Assembly: GCF_001676875.1 (NCBI RefSeq)
Contig: NZ_JYKA01000020.1
Span: 26,335 to 90,334, forward strand
Length of the DNA stretch: 64,000 nucleotides
Source of the DNA: Chromobacterium subtsugae
Lineage (GTDB): Bacteria; Pseudomonadota; Gammaproteobacteria; Burkholderiales; Chromobacteriaceae
Direction: 5' to 3'
Below are positions 15,536-24,633 of the stretch, in pieces (positions within the stretch are counted from its first letter, which is position 1; every line of letters begins with the position of its first letter). The position numbers and the translations under genes are program-made. Under the pieces are notes generated by a model. The model was not told where the DNA came from. It saw nothing but the letters and a program-made list of their open reading frames with translations, and searched no databases.

Positions 15536-16819
15536 ATGGCCTTAGCTGCGCTGCGCGCCTGGTGGGCGGATCTGTCAGGCCCGTTCGCGTACCGAACCTT
15601 CACCGTCGTCTGGCTGACCAGCCTGGCTGCCAATGTCGGCTATACGGTGCAGGGCGTGGGCGCGTCCTGGGCGATGGCGTCGATGGCGCCGACGCCGACG
15701 ATGGTGGCGCTGGTCCAGACCGCGGCCAGCGTGCCGATCGCCCTGTTCGCATTGCTGTCCGGCGTGGCGGCCGACGCCTGGGACCGCCGCGCGGTGATGC
15801 TGGCGTCGCAGGCGCTGGTGTTCGCCGTCGCCGCGGCCTTGACCGGCTTCAGCGCCGCCGGCTATCTGGCGCCGGCGATGATTCTGGCCTGCACCTTCCT
15901 CAATGGCTGCGGCGCGGCCTTGTTTCAGCCGACCTGGCAGTCGTCGGTGGCCGAACAGGTGCCGCGCAGCCAGCTGTCCGCCGCGATCGCCCTGGACAGC
16001 TTTTCCTTGAATTTCGCGCGCGCCGCCGGGCCGGCGTTCGGCGGACTGATCGTGGCCAGGTTCACCCCTGGCGCGGCGTTCTTGATCAGCGCACTGGCCG
16101 GCGCGGTGATGATCGCGGCGCTGTTGTCGTGGAAACGGCCGCCGCCGCGCCGGCACCCGCGCGAGAAGCTGTTGGCGGCGCTGGCCGGCGGCGTCGCTTA
16201 TTGCTGGCGCGCGCGGCGGATGCGCGACGCGCTGTTCCGCAGCGCGCTGTTCGGTTTTCTCGGCAGCCCGGTTTGGGCGTTGCTGCCGCTGTTCGCCAAG
16301 CAGCAGTTCGGCGGCGCCGCCGGCACCTACGGCATGCTGCTGGCGGCATTCGGCGTCGGCGCCACCGCCGGCGCGCTGGGCGGAGCCGCGCTGCGGGCGC
16401 GCCACGCCAAGGAAACGGTGGTGCGCGGCGGCGCTTTCGCCTTTGGCCTGGGCATTATCGCCGCCGCCGTGAGCCCGGCGCTGCCGGGCACGCTGCTGGG
16501 CCTGTCCGTCGCCGGCGCCAGCTGGGTGGCGTCGGTGTCCACTTTCAATCTTTCGATTCAAACCGGCGCGCCCGACCGGCTGGCGGGCCGGGCATTGTCC
16601 CTGTTCCATTCCTGCATCATCGGCGGCATGTCGCTGGGCAGCTTCGCCTGGGGCTGCGTGGCGGAGCCGCTCGGCGTGGGGGCCGCGCTGCTGATGTCGG
16701 GCCTGTTGATGTCGGCGTCGTGCCTGCTGGGCTGGCTGCTGCCGCTGGCGGAGGCGGACGAGCCGGACGCGGTCCTGGCGGTGAGCGGTGCCGGCGGAAT
16801 GGACGGCCACTGCAAATGA
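15536..16819 (+). CDS. MFS exporter (EntS/DUF894-like)
   Basis: A 427-residue transporter with about 12 hydrophobic helices. It has the cytoplasmic loop 2-3 motif GVAADAWDRRAVML and FQPTWQSSVAEQVPRSQL, as in the EntS-like group of major facilitator exporters. Members export siderophores and other secondary metabolites with proton exchange. Its position inside the biosynthetic operon makes it the likely product exporter and possibly the main self-protection. It lies 30 bases after the APS kinase gene. Its stop codon overlaps the next start (ATGA at 16816-16819). Confidence 0.85.
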   Translation: MALAALRAWWADLSGPFAYRTFTVVWLTSLAANVGYTVQGVGASWAMASMAPTPTMVALVQTAASVPIALFALLSGVAADAWDRRAVMLASQALVFAVAAALTGFSAAGYLAPAMILACTFLNGCGAALFQPTWQSSVAEQVPRSQLSAAIALDSFSLNFARAAGPAFGGLIVARFTPGAAFLISALAGAVMIAALLSWKRPPPRRHPREKLLAALAGGVAYCWRARRMRDALFRSALFGFLGSPVWALLPLFAKQQFGGAAGTYGMLLAAFGVGATAGALGGAALRARHAKETVVRGGAFAFGLGIIAAAVSPALPGTLLGLSVAGASWVASVSTFNLSIQTGAPDRLAGRALSLFHSCIIGGMSLGSFAWGCVAEPLGVGAALLMSGLLMSASCLLGWLLPLAEADEPDAVLAVSGAGGMDGHCK

Positions 16820-18267
16820 ACAAGAGCGAAGCGATGAAGACGATTGCGATTATCGGCGCCGGTTTTTGCGGCGCGACTCTGGCGGCGCGGCTGTTGCGGC
16901 AGCCGCCGGCCACGCCGCTGCGGGTGGTGCTGATCAATCGGTCCGGGCCGATGGCGCGCGGCGTGGCGTATGGCAGCCGCACCGCGACCCAGGTGCTGAA
17001 CGTGCCGGTGGGCAGGATGGACGCGCTGTCGGAGCGGGGCGACGGGTTTTACCGTTATGTCCGCCAGCGGATCGCCGACGCCGCGCCCGGCAGCTTCGTC
17101 GCGCGCAGCCTGTACGGCGATTACCTGGAGCAGCTGTTGCGGGACGCCGAGCGCGACGCGCCGGCGGGAGCGAGCTTGCGCACCGTGGTTGGCGGCGTGG
17201 CGGCGTTGCGGCCGCGCGCCGATGGCGAGGGTGCGCGCTTGACGCTGGATGACGGCAGCGCGCTGGACGCCGACCGGGTGGTGCTCTGCGTCGGCAACTA
17301 CGCGCCGCTGGATCCGCCCATCGCGGCGGCGCAGCGCAGGTTTTACGCCAGCCGCCGCTACATCCGCGACCCCTGGGCGCCGGGCGCGCTGGCGCGTGTC
17401 GCGCCGGAGCAGCCGGTGCTGGTGATAGGCAGCGGCCTCACCATGCTGGACATCCTGCTGGAGCTGCGCGAGCGCGGCCATCGCGCGCCCATCCACGCGA
17501 TATCGCGCCGCGGCCTGGCGCCGCAGGCGCACCGGGCGCTGGACAACCCGCCGCATTACGACGAGTCGCTGTTGCACGCGATGCTGAGCGAGCCGACCGC
17601 GCGCAACTACCTGAGCCTGGTGCGCGGCGCGGCGGCGCGCCATGCGCGCGGCGGCGGCGACTGGCGCGACATCGTCGGCGGCTTGCGCGCCCGCACCCCG
17701 GAGCTATGGCAGGCCTTGCCGCTGCCGGAACGGCGCCGCTTCCTGCAGCGGCTGCGGCCGTTCTGGGAGGTGCATCGGCACCGCTGCGCGCCGCAACTCG
17801 GGGAAAGGCTGCGCGCCGAACTGGCGAGCGGCTCGCTGCGCCTGCTCGCCGGCCGGGCCATCGCCTACCGCGAGACCGGCGACGGCGTGGAGGCGACGCT
17901 GCAGCCGCGCGGCGGCGGCGAGGCGCTGCGCCTGCAAGTGGGGGCGGTGATCAACTGCACCGGCCCGCGCGGCGATGTCCGCCGGCTGGACGAGCCGCTG
18001 CTGGACAGCCTGCAAGCCGACGGCCTGCTGGTGCCGGACGCGCTCGGCCTGGGGTTCGAGCTGGACGAGCGCTACGCGCTGCGCGACAGCGCCGGCGTCG
18101 CTTCCCGCTGGCTGCACTACGTCGGCCCTTTCCTTAAGGGCCGTTACTGGGAGGCGACCGCGGTGCCGGAATTGCGCGTTCATGTCGCGCGGCTGGCCGA
18201 GGCCTTGAGCCTGGACTGCGGCGATGAAACGCGGCTGCGGCAGCCGGCGCAACCGGCAAGCGCGTGA
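16816..18267 (+). CDS. FAD/NAD(P)-binding protein of unknown role in the NRPS operon (COG4529-like)
   Basis: A 483-residue protein. It has an N-terminal FAD-binding glycine motif (IGAGFCGATLAARLL, starting near residue 11) and ARGVAYGS, typical of the NAD_binding_9/COG4529 group. A second dinucleotide motif, VLVIGSGLTMLDILLEL, lies near residue 204. These proteins are related to flavin monooxygenases, but their reactions are mostly unknown. It is translationally coupled to the exporter (ATGA) and overlaps the possible GTG start of the NRPS. An internal ATG at 16834 is an alternative start. A tailoring oxidation is possible, but the expected monobactam chemistry has no obvious need for it. Confidence 0.75.
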   Translation: MNKSEAMKTIAIIGAGFCGATLAARLLRQPPATPLRVVLINRSGPMARGVAYGSRTATQVLNVPVGRMDALSERGDGFYRYVRQRIADAAPGSFVARSLYGDYLEQLLRDAERDAPAGASLRTVVGGVAALRPRADGEGARLTLDDGSALDADRVVLCVGNYAPLDPPIAAAQRRFYASRRYIRDPWAPGALARVAPEQPVLVIGSGLTMLDILLELRERGHRAPIHAISRRGLAPQAHRALDNPPHYDESLLHAMLSEPTARNYLSLVRGAAARHARGGGDWRDIVGGLRARTPELWQALPLPERRRFLQRLRPFWEVHRHRCAPQLGERLRAELASGSLRLLAGRAIAYRETGDGVEATLQPRGGGEALRLQVGAVINCTGPRGDVRRLDEPLLDSLQADGLLVPDALGLGFELDERYALRDSAGVASRWLHYVGPFLKGRYWEATAVPELRVHVARLAEALSLDCGDETRLRQPAQPASA

Positions 18268-18299
18268 GCGCCGCCGACGACATTTTCCGAAGAGCGGCG

Positions 18300-21200
18300 A
18301 TGAATTCAAGAATAGAGATGAGAGAGCCGATGCTGGCGCGGGAGGAAGCCCCGCCGGCGGACGCGGCCTGGACGCCGTTGCGCGCCGGCGCCGACGGCGT
18401 GCCGCGCGCCTGCGACATGACCGCGGACGACTGGCTGCTGGCTTACGACGTCGATGCCCAGCTGGCCGACGGCGGCGCGCCGGCAGCCGCCGGCCTGGAA
18501 AGCGCGCTGCGGGAGATCTGGCAGTCGGTGCTCGGCGTCGAGGGACTATCGGCGACCGACAATTTCTTCGCCGCCGGCGGAGACTCCATCGCCTCGGTGC
18601 AACTGGCGGCGCAGGCGCGCGCCAAGGGCATAGCCTTGTCGGCGCAAGACCTGCTCCGCCACCAGACCATCGCGGCGCTGGCGGCGAGCGCCAGCCAGGC
18701 CTCGCCCGAACGGCAGCCCAGCCAGGGGCGGTTGGCGCTGCGGCCCGCGCAGCTGGCGGCGCTGGATGGCGGCGCGGTGAGCCGCCGGTTGCTGCAAGTG
18801 CCGGAAGAGATGGACGAGCGTTTTCTGCAGGCCTGGCTGCGGGCGCTGCATGCCGGCCACGATGCGCTGCGGCTGCGGTTTGCGCGCCAGGGCGGCGAAT
18901 GGCGCGCGGAATTCCGCGCCGATGCCGACGCGCTGGCGCGCGAGGCGCGGGATGGCCGCGCGGCGTCGTCGATGCCGCCGCAGCCGCAGGCCGATGCCGG
19001 TCCCGTGTTGATGGCGGCGCTGGAAAAGGGGCGCGATGGCGCGCGGCTATGGCTCAGCGCCCGGCAGGCGGCGGTGGATGCCGCATCGTGGCGCACGATT
19101 CTGGCCGACCTGCGCGCGGCCTTCGACGAATGGCGGCGGCGCGGCGCCATTTCCGCGCGCGGCGCAGCCGGGTTTGGCCGCTACCAAGAGTGGTGTGAGA
19201 AGCGGGAAGGCGAGCCGCGGCAAGCAGCTTGGCTGGCGGCGGGCGGCGAATGGGTCTTAGCGCCGGTTGCCGAGCTGGATGCGGCGCGCAGCGCCGCCAT
19301 GCTGGAGAGCGGTTTGCGCAAGCATCGGGCGCGGCCGGAGGAGCTGTTGCTGGCGGCCGCGCTGTTGGCGGCTTGCCGCTGGTCGGGCGAGAGGGCGCTT
19401 ACTCTGCGGCTGGCGCAAGATGGCCGCGCGGCCGACGCCGAGCTGGCGGCCACGGTCGGCCAGTTCGATGTCGAACGCGGTTTGACGCTGGCGCTGGCGG
19501 CCGGCGAGCTTGCGCCGGGGGCGGCGATCCTGGCGGCCAAGGAAGGCTGCCGCGCGCAGACCCAAGAGCTGGGCGACGCTGGCCGAACCGCGCGCCTGGC
19601 ATTCCGTTACGACGGCGATTTCGACGCGCCGGCAGCGGCGCGCGCCGGCATCGCGCGGCTGGCGCTGCCGAACGACGATGACGACGCCGGCGGGCCGCCG
19701 TTGCGGCTGCGCGGCGAGCGGCGCGACGGCTGCTTGCGGCTGACGCTGAGCTGCCGCGCGGCGGCCGTGCCGGCGCAAGGGCTGGACGTGCTGGCGGCGC
19801 GGCTGGACGAGGCGCTGCGCGAGCTGGCGGAGCACTGCGCCGACCCGGCGCAAGCCGCCAGCCTGAGTCCGTCCGACTTCCCCGGCCTGGGCCTGACGGC
19901 GGCCGAACTGGCCGGCTGGCGGCAACGCTTTCCGGCGCTGGAGCAGTTGAGCCCGGCCACCGGCATGCAGATCGGCATGGTTTTCCACAGCCAGTTGCCC
20001 GGCCATGCCGACGCTTATACCAACCAGGCCTATCTGACCCTGGAGGGCGAGCTGGATGCCGGCTGGTTCCGCGAGGCTTGGCGCATCGTCATCGAACGCC
20101 ACCCGGCGCTGCGCGCCGGCTTCGTCGGTTTCGAGCGCGAGCAGCCGCTGCAGCTGGCGGTGGCGGCGCCGGCGCTGGACTGGCGCGAGGAAGACCTCCG
20201 CGGGCAGGCGCCGGACGCGTTCGAGCGCTGGCGCCAGGCCGATCGCCAGACGCCGTTCGATTTCGGGCGGCCGCCGTTGATGCGCTTCCTGCTGGCGCGG
20301 GTGGGCGAGCAAAGCCACCGTTTTTGCTGGACCCATCACCACAGCATCATCGACGGCTGGAGCGTGACGCTGGTGTGGGACGAGGTGTTCGAGGCTTACC
20401 GCGCCTTGCGGGCAGGGCAGGAACCGGCGCTGCCGCCGGCGCCGTCTTTCGCCGAGGCGGCGTTCTGGCGGCATGGCCAGCCGCGGGAAGAGGGCTTGCG
20501 CTACTGGCGCGAGACGCTGGCCGGCATCGGCCCGCGCGCGGCGCTGCGGATAGAGCAGCCGGGCCTGCCGCCGCTGGGCGGCGAGGCGTCCAAGTCGCGG
20601 CGCCGGCTGAGCGAGCAGGCGACCCGCCGGCTGACGGAGATGGCGCGCGCCGGCCAGACGACGCTGGCCGCGACGATGCAGGCGGCCTGGGCGTTGCTGC
20701 TGGCGCATTACAGCGGCCAGTCCGACGTGGTTTTCGGCGTGACTTCGGCGGGGCGGACCATCGATCTGCCCGGCGTCGAGCGCATCGTCGGGCCGCTGAT
20801 CAACACCGTGCCCGCCCGATTTGCGCTAGACCCCGGCGCCAGGCTGGGTGACTGGCTGCGGACCGTGCGCGACATGCATCTGCTGCGCGACCGGCATGCC
20901 AGCATCGACCTGATCGACATCCAGCGCCAGAGCGGCCTGCGCGCCGACCAGCCGCTGTTCGACAGCGTGGTGATTGTAGACAACTACCCGGCCGCCGATT
21001 ACGGCGCGGCGACGGCCCTGCGCGTATCGGAACGCGGCTACGCCGGAGAAACCCATTACGGGCTCACCTTGTCGGTAATGCCCGGGGCGCGGCTGGCCTT
21101 CGACATTGAATTTGACTCATCGCGGTTTCACAAAAAGGACATTGACGCCATGGCCGATAAACTCGAATCGGTGCTTACCCGCATGCCCCAGAACCTGGCC

Positions 21201-23861
21201 GAGCCGCTGAGCGCGGCGGTCGGCGCCGCCGCGCGCGCCGAAGCCGCAAGCGACGCCGCCGGCCTCAGCATGGCGCGGCGCCAGGGCGACCTGCGGCTGG
21301 GACGGGATCTGGTGCCGCATCTGGTGGAAAACCACGCCCAGGACACGCCGGAGCAGATCGCGCTGATCTGCAACGAGCGCAGCTACAGCTACGAACAGTT
21401 GAACCGCGCCGCCAACCGGCTGGCCAATCACCTGCTGGAGCAGTTTCCGCAGTTGGGCGCGGACAGCCTGGTGGGCGTGCGCATCCCGCGCGGGGACAAG
21501 CTGGTCATCGCCATCCTGGCCTTGTGGAAGGCCGGCGCCGCCTATATCCCGCTCGACCCCGTCCTGCCGGCGCAGCGGGTGCGGGACATGCTGGAAACCG
21601 CCGGCGCGGCGTTCGTGATCGCCGACAGCGTCGAGGCGGCTGCCGACAACGCCGCCGCGCTGGGTATGCGCGCGGTGTCTTACGACGCCGTCGAACAGTT
21701 GCCGGGACTGGACGAGCGCAATCCGGATGTGCACATCTCCGGCAACGACCTGAGCTACGTGCTGTACACCTCGGGCTCCACCGGCAAGCCCAAGGGGGCG
21801 ATGGTCGAGCATATCGGCATGCTCAACAACATCGTCAACAAGGCGATCGACTGCAAGGTGACCGAATCCAGCCGGGTGGCGCAGAACGCGTCGATGAGTT
21901 TCGACGTGTCGGTCTGGCAGATGTTCATCGCGCTGGCGCGCGGCGGCGCCACCGTGGTGTACGACGATCGCGCGGTCAACGATGTCGCCGGCCTGCTGGC
22001 GCGGCTCGCCGCCGACCGGGTCACCGTGCTGGAAGTGGTGCCGACCTATCTGTCGGTGCTGGTCGAGCATATCGAGGACAAGCACCCGGGTGGGCTGGCG
22101 CTGAGCGTCCAGTACCTTTTGGTGACCGGCGAGACGATAGAGGCGTCGCTGCTCAAGCGCTGGTTCAAGCTGTTCCCGCACACTCACGCGGTGAACGCCT
22201 ATGGGCCGACCGAGGCGTCGGACGACATCACCCATCACCTGATGTCGGCGGGCGATGCGCTGGAGAATCCGGTGCCGATCGGCCGCGCGCTGGCCAACTT
22301 CGACGTGTACATCGTCGACGACGAATTGCGGCCGCTGCCGTACGGCGAGATGGGTGAAATCGTCGTCACCGGCGTCGGCGTCGGCCGCGGCTACGTCGGC
22401 ATGGCCGGCGCCACCGCGCAGGCCTTCCTGGACAGCCCATTCCCGGACAAGTACCGCGGCCGGCTGTACAAAACCGGCGACCTGGGCGTGATGCGGCCGG
22501 ACGGCGTGCTGCTTTATCACGGCCGCAAGGACAAGCAGGTCAAGATCCGCGGCATGCGCATCGAGCTGGAAGACGTGGAGCTGGCGCTGCAGGCCTTGCC
22601 GGCGGTGCGGCAGGCGGCGGTGCTGGAAATCCGCCCGGCGGGGCGCGAGGCTTTCCTGTGCGCCTTCGCGGTGGCGCGCGCCGACGGCGAGCGCGAAGCC
22701 ATCGTCGCCGAACTGAAGGAAAAACTGCCGCCCTATATGGTGCCGTCGGTCTTCCGCTTTGAAAGCGAGCTGCCGCAGCTGCCCAGCGGCAAGATAGACC
22801 GCCGCGCGCTGCTGGCCGGTTACGAAGAGACGGCGCCGCGCGCCGCCTGCGTCGAGCCGACCAACGAGGTCGAGCGCCGGCTGGCGGATATCTGGCGCGA
22901 GGTGATCGGCAGCCAGGCCATAGGCATCAGCGACGACTTCTTCGATGTCGGCGGCGACTCCTTCAAGGCGATCCGCATCGCGGCCAAGTACGGCGCGCCG
23001 CTGGAGGTCACCCATCTTTACGACTACCCGACGATAGCGGCACTGGCCGAACATCTGGCCGGGCTGGACGGCGACGCGCAAAAGACGCTGACGCCGATCG
23101 CCGGCGATCCGGTGCAAGCCGAGGCGATGCTGCTGTGCATCGCCAATTCGGGCGGCGGACCGGTCAGCTTCATCGAGATGGGCCGGGCATTCTCCGCCGC
23201 TGGCGTGCCGTTGGCGGCATGCGCGGTGAACCTGCCGCGCAACGAGGTGGACGACGATGCCGCGATGGTGGCGGAGGTGGAGCGGCTGGCGGCGGAGGTC
23301 TGCGACGAATTGGGCCGGATGTCGTCTTTGCCGCTGATGGTGTTCGCGCAGTGCAACGGTTCGGCGCTGGCGCTCGGCGTCGTGCGCGAATGGAAGCGGC
23401 GCGGCGCCGACCTGCGCGCGCTGTGCATAGGCGGGGCCTTGCTGCGCACCGAGCCGACGCCGAAGGATGTGCGCAGCGACGAGCAGATCGTGGCCTTTCT
23501 CGGCTCCATCGGCTCCACGCTGCCGGCCGAGGCCGACGAGCGGGCGTTCTTCCTGCACGACTTCAGCTACGACTGCCACATGGCGGACAGCTACTACAAC
23601 CACTTGGTGCGGGAGCGGGCCGCTGAGGCCGGCGAGCGCATCGGCGCGCCGGTGTTCTGCCTGGTGGGCACCGAGGACCCCATCGTGTCCGGCTACGCCG
23701 AGCGTTATCGCGACTGGGGCCTGCTCTCCGACGAGGTGAGCCTGATCGAGTATCCGGGCATCGGCCATTACCTGCTGCGCGATTGCCCGGCCGAACTGGC
23801 CGCCTCGCTGGCCGACATCTGGCGCCGCGTCGGCGGCAAGGAGGCGAGAAATGGCCGCTGA
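18300..23861 (+). CDS. NRPS: T - inactive E-like - C - A - T - cysteine thioesterase (candidate monobactam synthetase)
   Basis: 1853 residues from ATG 18300 (GTG 18264, ATG 18318 and ATG 18330 are alternatives). Domains in order: carrier T1 (Ser96 in AGGDSIAS); a condensation-fold domain of epimerase type (about 147-520) whose HHxxxDxxSW motif is replaced by ARQAAVDAASW, so probably dead; a condensation domain with intact HHSIIDG (680-686); an adenylation domain (about 1003-1504) with all core motifs (YTSGSTGKPKG, NAYGPTE, YKTGDLG, LPSGKIDRR); carrier T2 (Ser1554); and a thioesterase (about 1600-1850) with Cys1685 in AQCNG replacing the usual Ser, plus Asp1793 and His1823. The specificity code read against GrsA is D-V-W-E-L-T-A-D-D-K, an acidic pocket suited to a diamino acid. 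With Dap genes divergent, Dap is the likely substrate. A cysteine TE closes the beta-lactam in sulfazecin. Confidence 0.9.
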   Translation: MNSRIEMREPMLAREEAPPADAAWTPLRAGADGVPRACDMTADDWLLAYDVDAQLADGGAPAAAGLESALREIWQSVLGVEGLSATDNFFAAGGDSIASVQLAAQARAKGIALSAQDLLRHQTIAALAASASQASPERQPSQGRLALRPAQLAALDGGAVSRRLLQVPEEMDERFLQAWLRALHAGHDALRLRFARQGGEWRAEFRADADALAREARDGRAASSMPPQPQADAGPVLMAALEKGRDGARLWLSARQAAVDAASWRTILADLRAAFDEWRRRGAISARGAAGFGRYQEWCEKREGEPRQAAWLAAGGEWVLAPVAELDAARSAAMLESGLRKHRARPEELLLAAALLAACRWSGERALTLRLAQDGRAADAELAATVGQFDVERGLTLALAAGELAPGAAILAAKEGCRAQTQELGDAGRTARLAFRYDGDFDAPAAARAGIARLALPNDDDDAGGPPLRLRGERRDGCLRLTLSCRAAAVPAQGLDVLAARLDEALRELAEHCADPAQAASLSPSDFPGLGLTAAELAGWRQRFPALEQLSPATGMQIGMVFHSQLPGHADAYTNQAYLTLEGELDAGWFREAWRIVIERHPALRAGFVGFEREQPLQLAVAAPALDWREEDLRGQAPDAFERWRQADRQTPFDFGRPPLMRFLLARVGEQSHRFCWTHHHSIIDGWSVTLVWDEVFEAYRALRAGQEPALPPAPSFAEAAFWRHGQPREEGLRYWRETLAGIGPRAALRIEQPGLPPLGGEASKSRRRLSEQATRRLTEMARAGQTTLAATMQAAWALLLAHYSGQSDVVFGVTSAGRTIDLPGVERIVGPLINTVPARFALDPGARLGDWLRTVRDMHLLRDRHASIDLIDIQRQSGLRADQPLFDSVVIVDNYPAADYGAATALRVSERGYAGETHYGLTLSVMPGARLAFDIEFDSSRFHKKDIDAMADKLESVLTRMPQNLAEPLSAAVGAAARAEAASDAAGLSMARRQGDLRLGRDLVPHLVENHAQDTPEQIALICNERSYSYEQLNRAANRLANHLLEQFPQLGADSLVGVRIPRGDKLVIAILALWKAGAAYIPLDPVLPAQRVRDMLETAGAAFVIADSVEAAADNAAALGMRAVSYDAVEQLPGLDERNPDVHISGNDLSYVLYTSGSTGKPKGAMVEHIGMLNNIVNKAIDCKVTESSRVAQNASMSFDVSVWQMFIALARGGATVVYDDRAVNDVAGLLARLAADRVTVLEVVPTYLSVLVEHIEDKHPGGLALSVQYLLVTGETIEASLLKRWFKLFPHTHAVNAYGPTEASDDITHHLMSAGDALENPVPIGRALANFDVYIVDDELRPLPYGEMGEIVVTGVGVGRGYVGMAGATAQAFLDSPFPDKYRGRLYKTGDLGVMRPDGVLLYHGRKDKQVKIRGMRIELEDVELALQALPAVRQAAVLEIRPAGREAFLCAFAVARADGEREAIVAELKEKLPPYMVPSVFRFESELPQLPSGKIDRRALLAGYEETAPRAACVEPTNEVERRLADIWREVIGSQAIGISDDFFDVGGDSFKAIRIAAKYGAPLEVTHLYDYPTIAALAEHLAGLDGDAQKTLTPIAGDPVQAEAMLLCIANSGGGPVSFIEMGRAFSAAGVPLAACAVNLPRNEVDDDAAMVAEVERLAAEVCDELGRMSSLPLMVFAQCNGSALALGVVREWKRRGADLRALCIGGALLRTEPTPKDVRSDEQIVAFLGSIGSTLPAEADERAFFLHDFSYDCHMADSYYNHLVRERAAEAGERIGAPVFCLVGTEDPIVSGYAERYRDWGLLSDEVSLIEYPGIGHYLLRDCPAELAASLADIWRRVGGKEARNGR

Positions 23862-24633
23862 GCTGCCGAAACTGGCATTCGTGCATATTCCCCGCACCGC
23901 CGGCACCGCGTTCGGCCATGCTCTGGACCAGCTGTACCAGGGCCGCCGGACGGCGAAGTTCTACGCCGACGAGGAGGTCAAGGTGGCCAATGGCAAGATC
24001 GAGGCCTTCTGCCGGCTGGATGGCGCGGACAAGCAGGGCTTCGATCTGCTGCGCGGCCATTTCGTCCACGGCTTCGACCCGGCGCTGCGCGGCTTCGACT
24101 ACGTCGCGCTGCTGCGCGAGCCGGTGCGGCGGCTGATTTCCTATTACTTCTACGCGCTGAAGGACAAGCGCAACTACCTGCATTCCTATCTGCTGAAGCG
24201 GCGGCTGGGCCTGGAGCCCTTCCTGCTCAGCGACGCCAGCATAGACCTGGACAACTACCAGGTGCGGGCGATATCGGGCGCGCAATTCGCCTCGGTGCGC
24301 GAACCGGTGTCGCAGCAGCATTGCGACGAAGCCAAGCGCAAGCTGGCCGAGGAGTTCGCCGCCTTCGGCTTGACCGAGCGCTTCGACGAGTCGATGGCGC
24401 GCTTCGCGCGCAAGTTCGGCTGGAACTTGCCGGCGCCCGGCAAGATGAACGCCGGCAGCTACGGCCCCGAACTGGAGCTGTCGGCCGCCTGCAGGGAGCG
24501 GGTGCTGGAGAAGAATCGTTTCGACGTCGAGTTGTACCAGTTCGCCTGCCGCCTGTTCGAGGCCGGCGGCGCGGCGGCGGAACAGGCCGGGATACCCATT
24601 GCACAGGAGAGGACAGAAGATGGCTACGCTTGA
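23851..24633 (+). CDS. PAPS-dependent sulfotransferase (Sulfotransfer_2-like), candidate N-sulfonating enzyme
   Basis: A 260-residue protein. The 5'-phosphosulfate-binding motif is FVHIPRTAGTAF (residues 10-21) and a 3'-phosphate-binding motif LLREPVRRLISYY starts near residue 87. This pattern is that of the Sulfotransfer_2 group of carbohydrate and small-molecule sulfotransferases. It overlaps the NRPS stop by 11 bases and has a strong AAGGAGG site (23837-23843), so it is made together with the synthetase. In sulfazecin a sulfotransferase sulfonates the carrier-bound chain in trans before the cysteine TE acts. This gene, adjacent to the TE, is the best candidate for that step. Confidence 0.85.
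   Translation: MAAELPKLAFVHIPRTAGTAFGHALDQLYQGRRTAKFYADEEVKVANGKIEAFCRLDGADKQGFDLLRGHFVHGFDPALRGFDYVALLREPVRRLISYYFYALKDKRNYLHSYLLKRRLGLEPFLLSDASIDLDNYQVRAISGAQFASVREPVSQQHCDEAKRKLAEEFAAFGLTERFDESMARFARKFGWNLPAPGKMNAGSYGPELELSAACRERVLEKNRFDVELYQFACRLFEAGGAAAEQAGIPIAQERTEDGYA

Noticed and set aside
21117..23906. A 929-codon open frame antisense to the NRPS, and many other long antisense or +1 frames
   Set aside because: High G+C suppresses stop codons. The translations are Arg/Gln/His/Ala-rich with no domains, and the sense strand has complete catalytic motifs.
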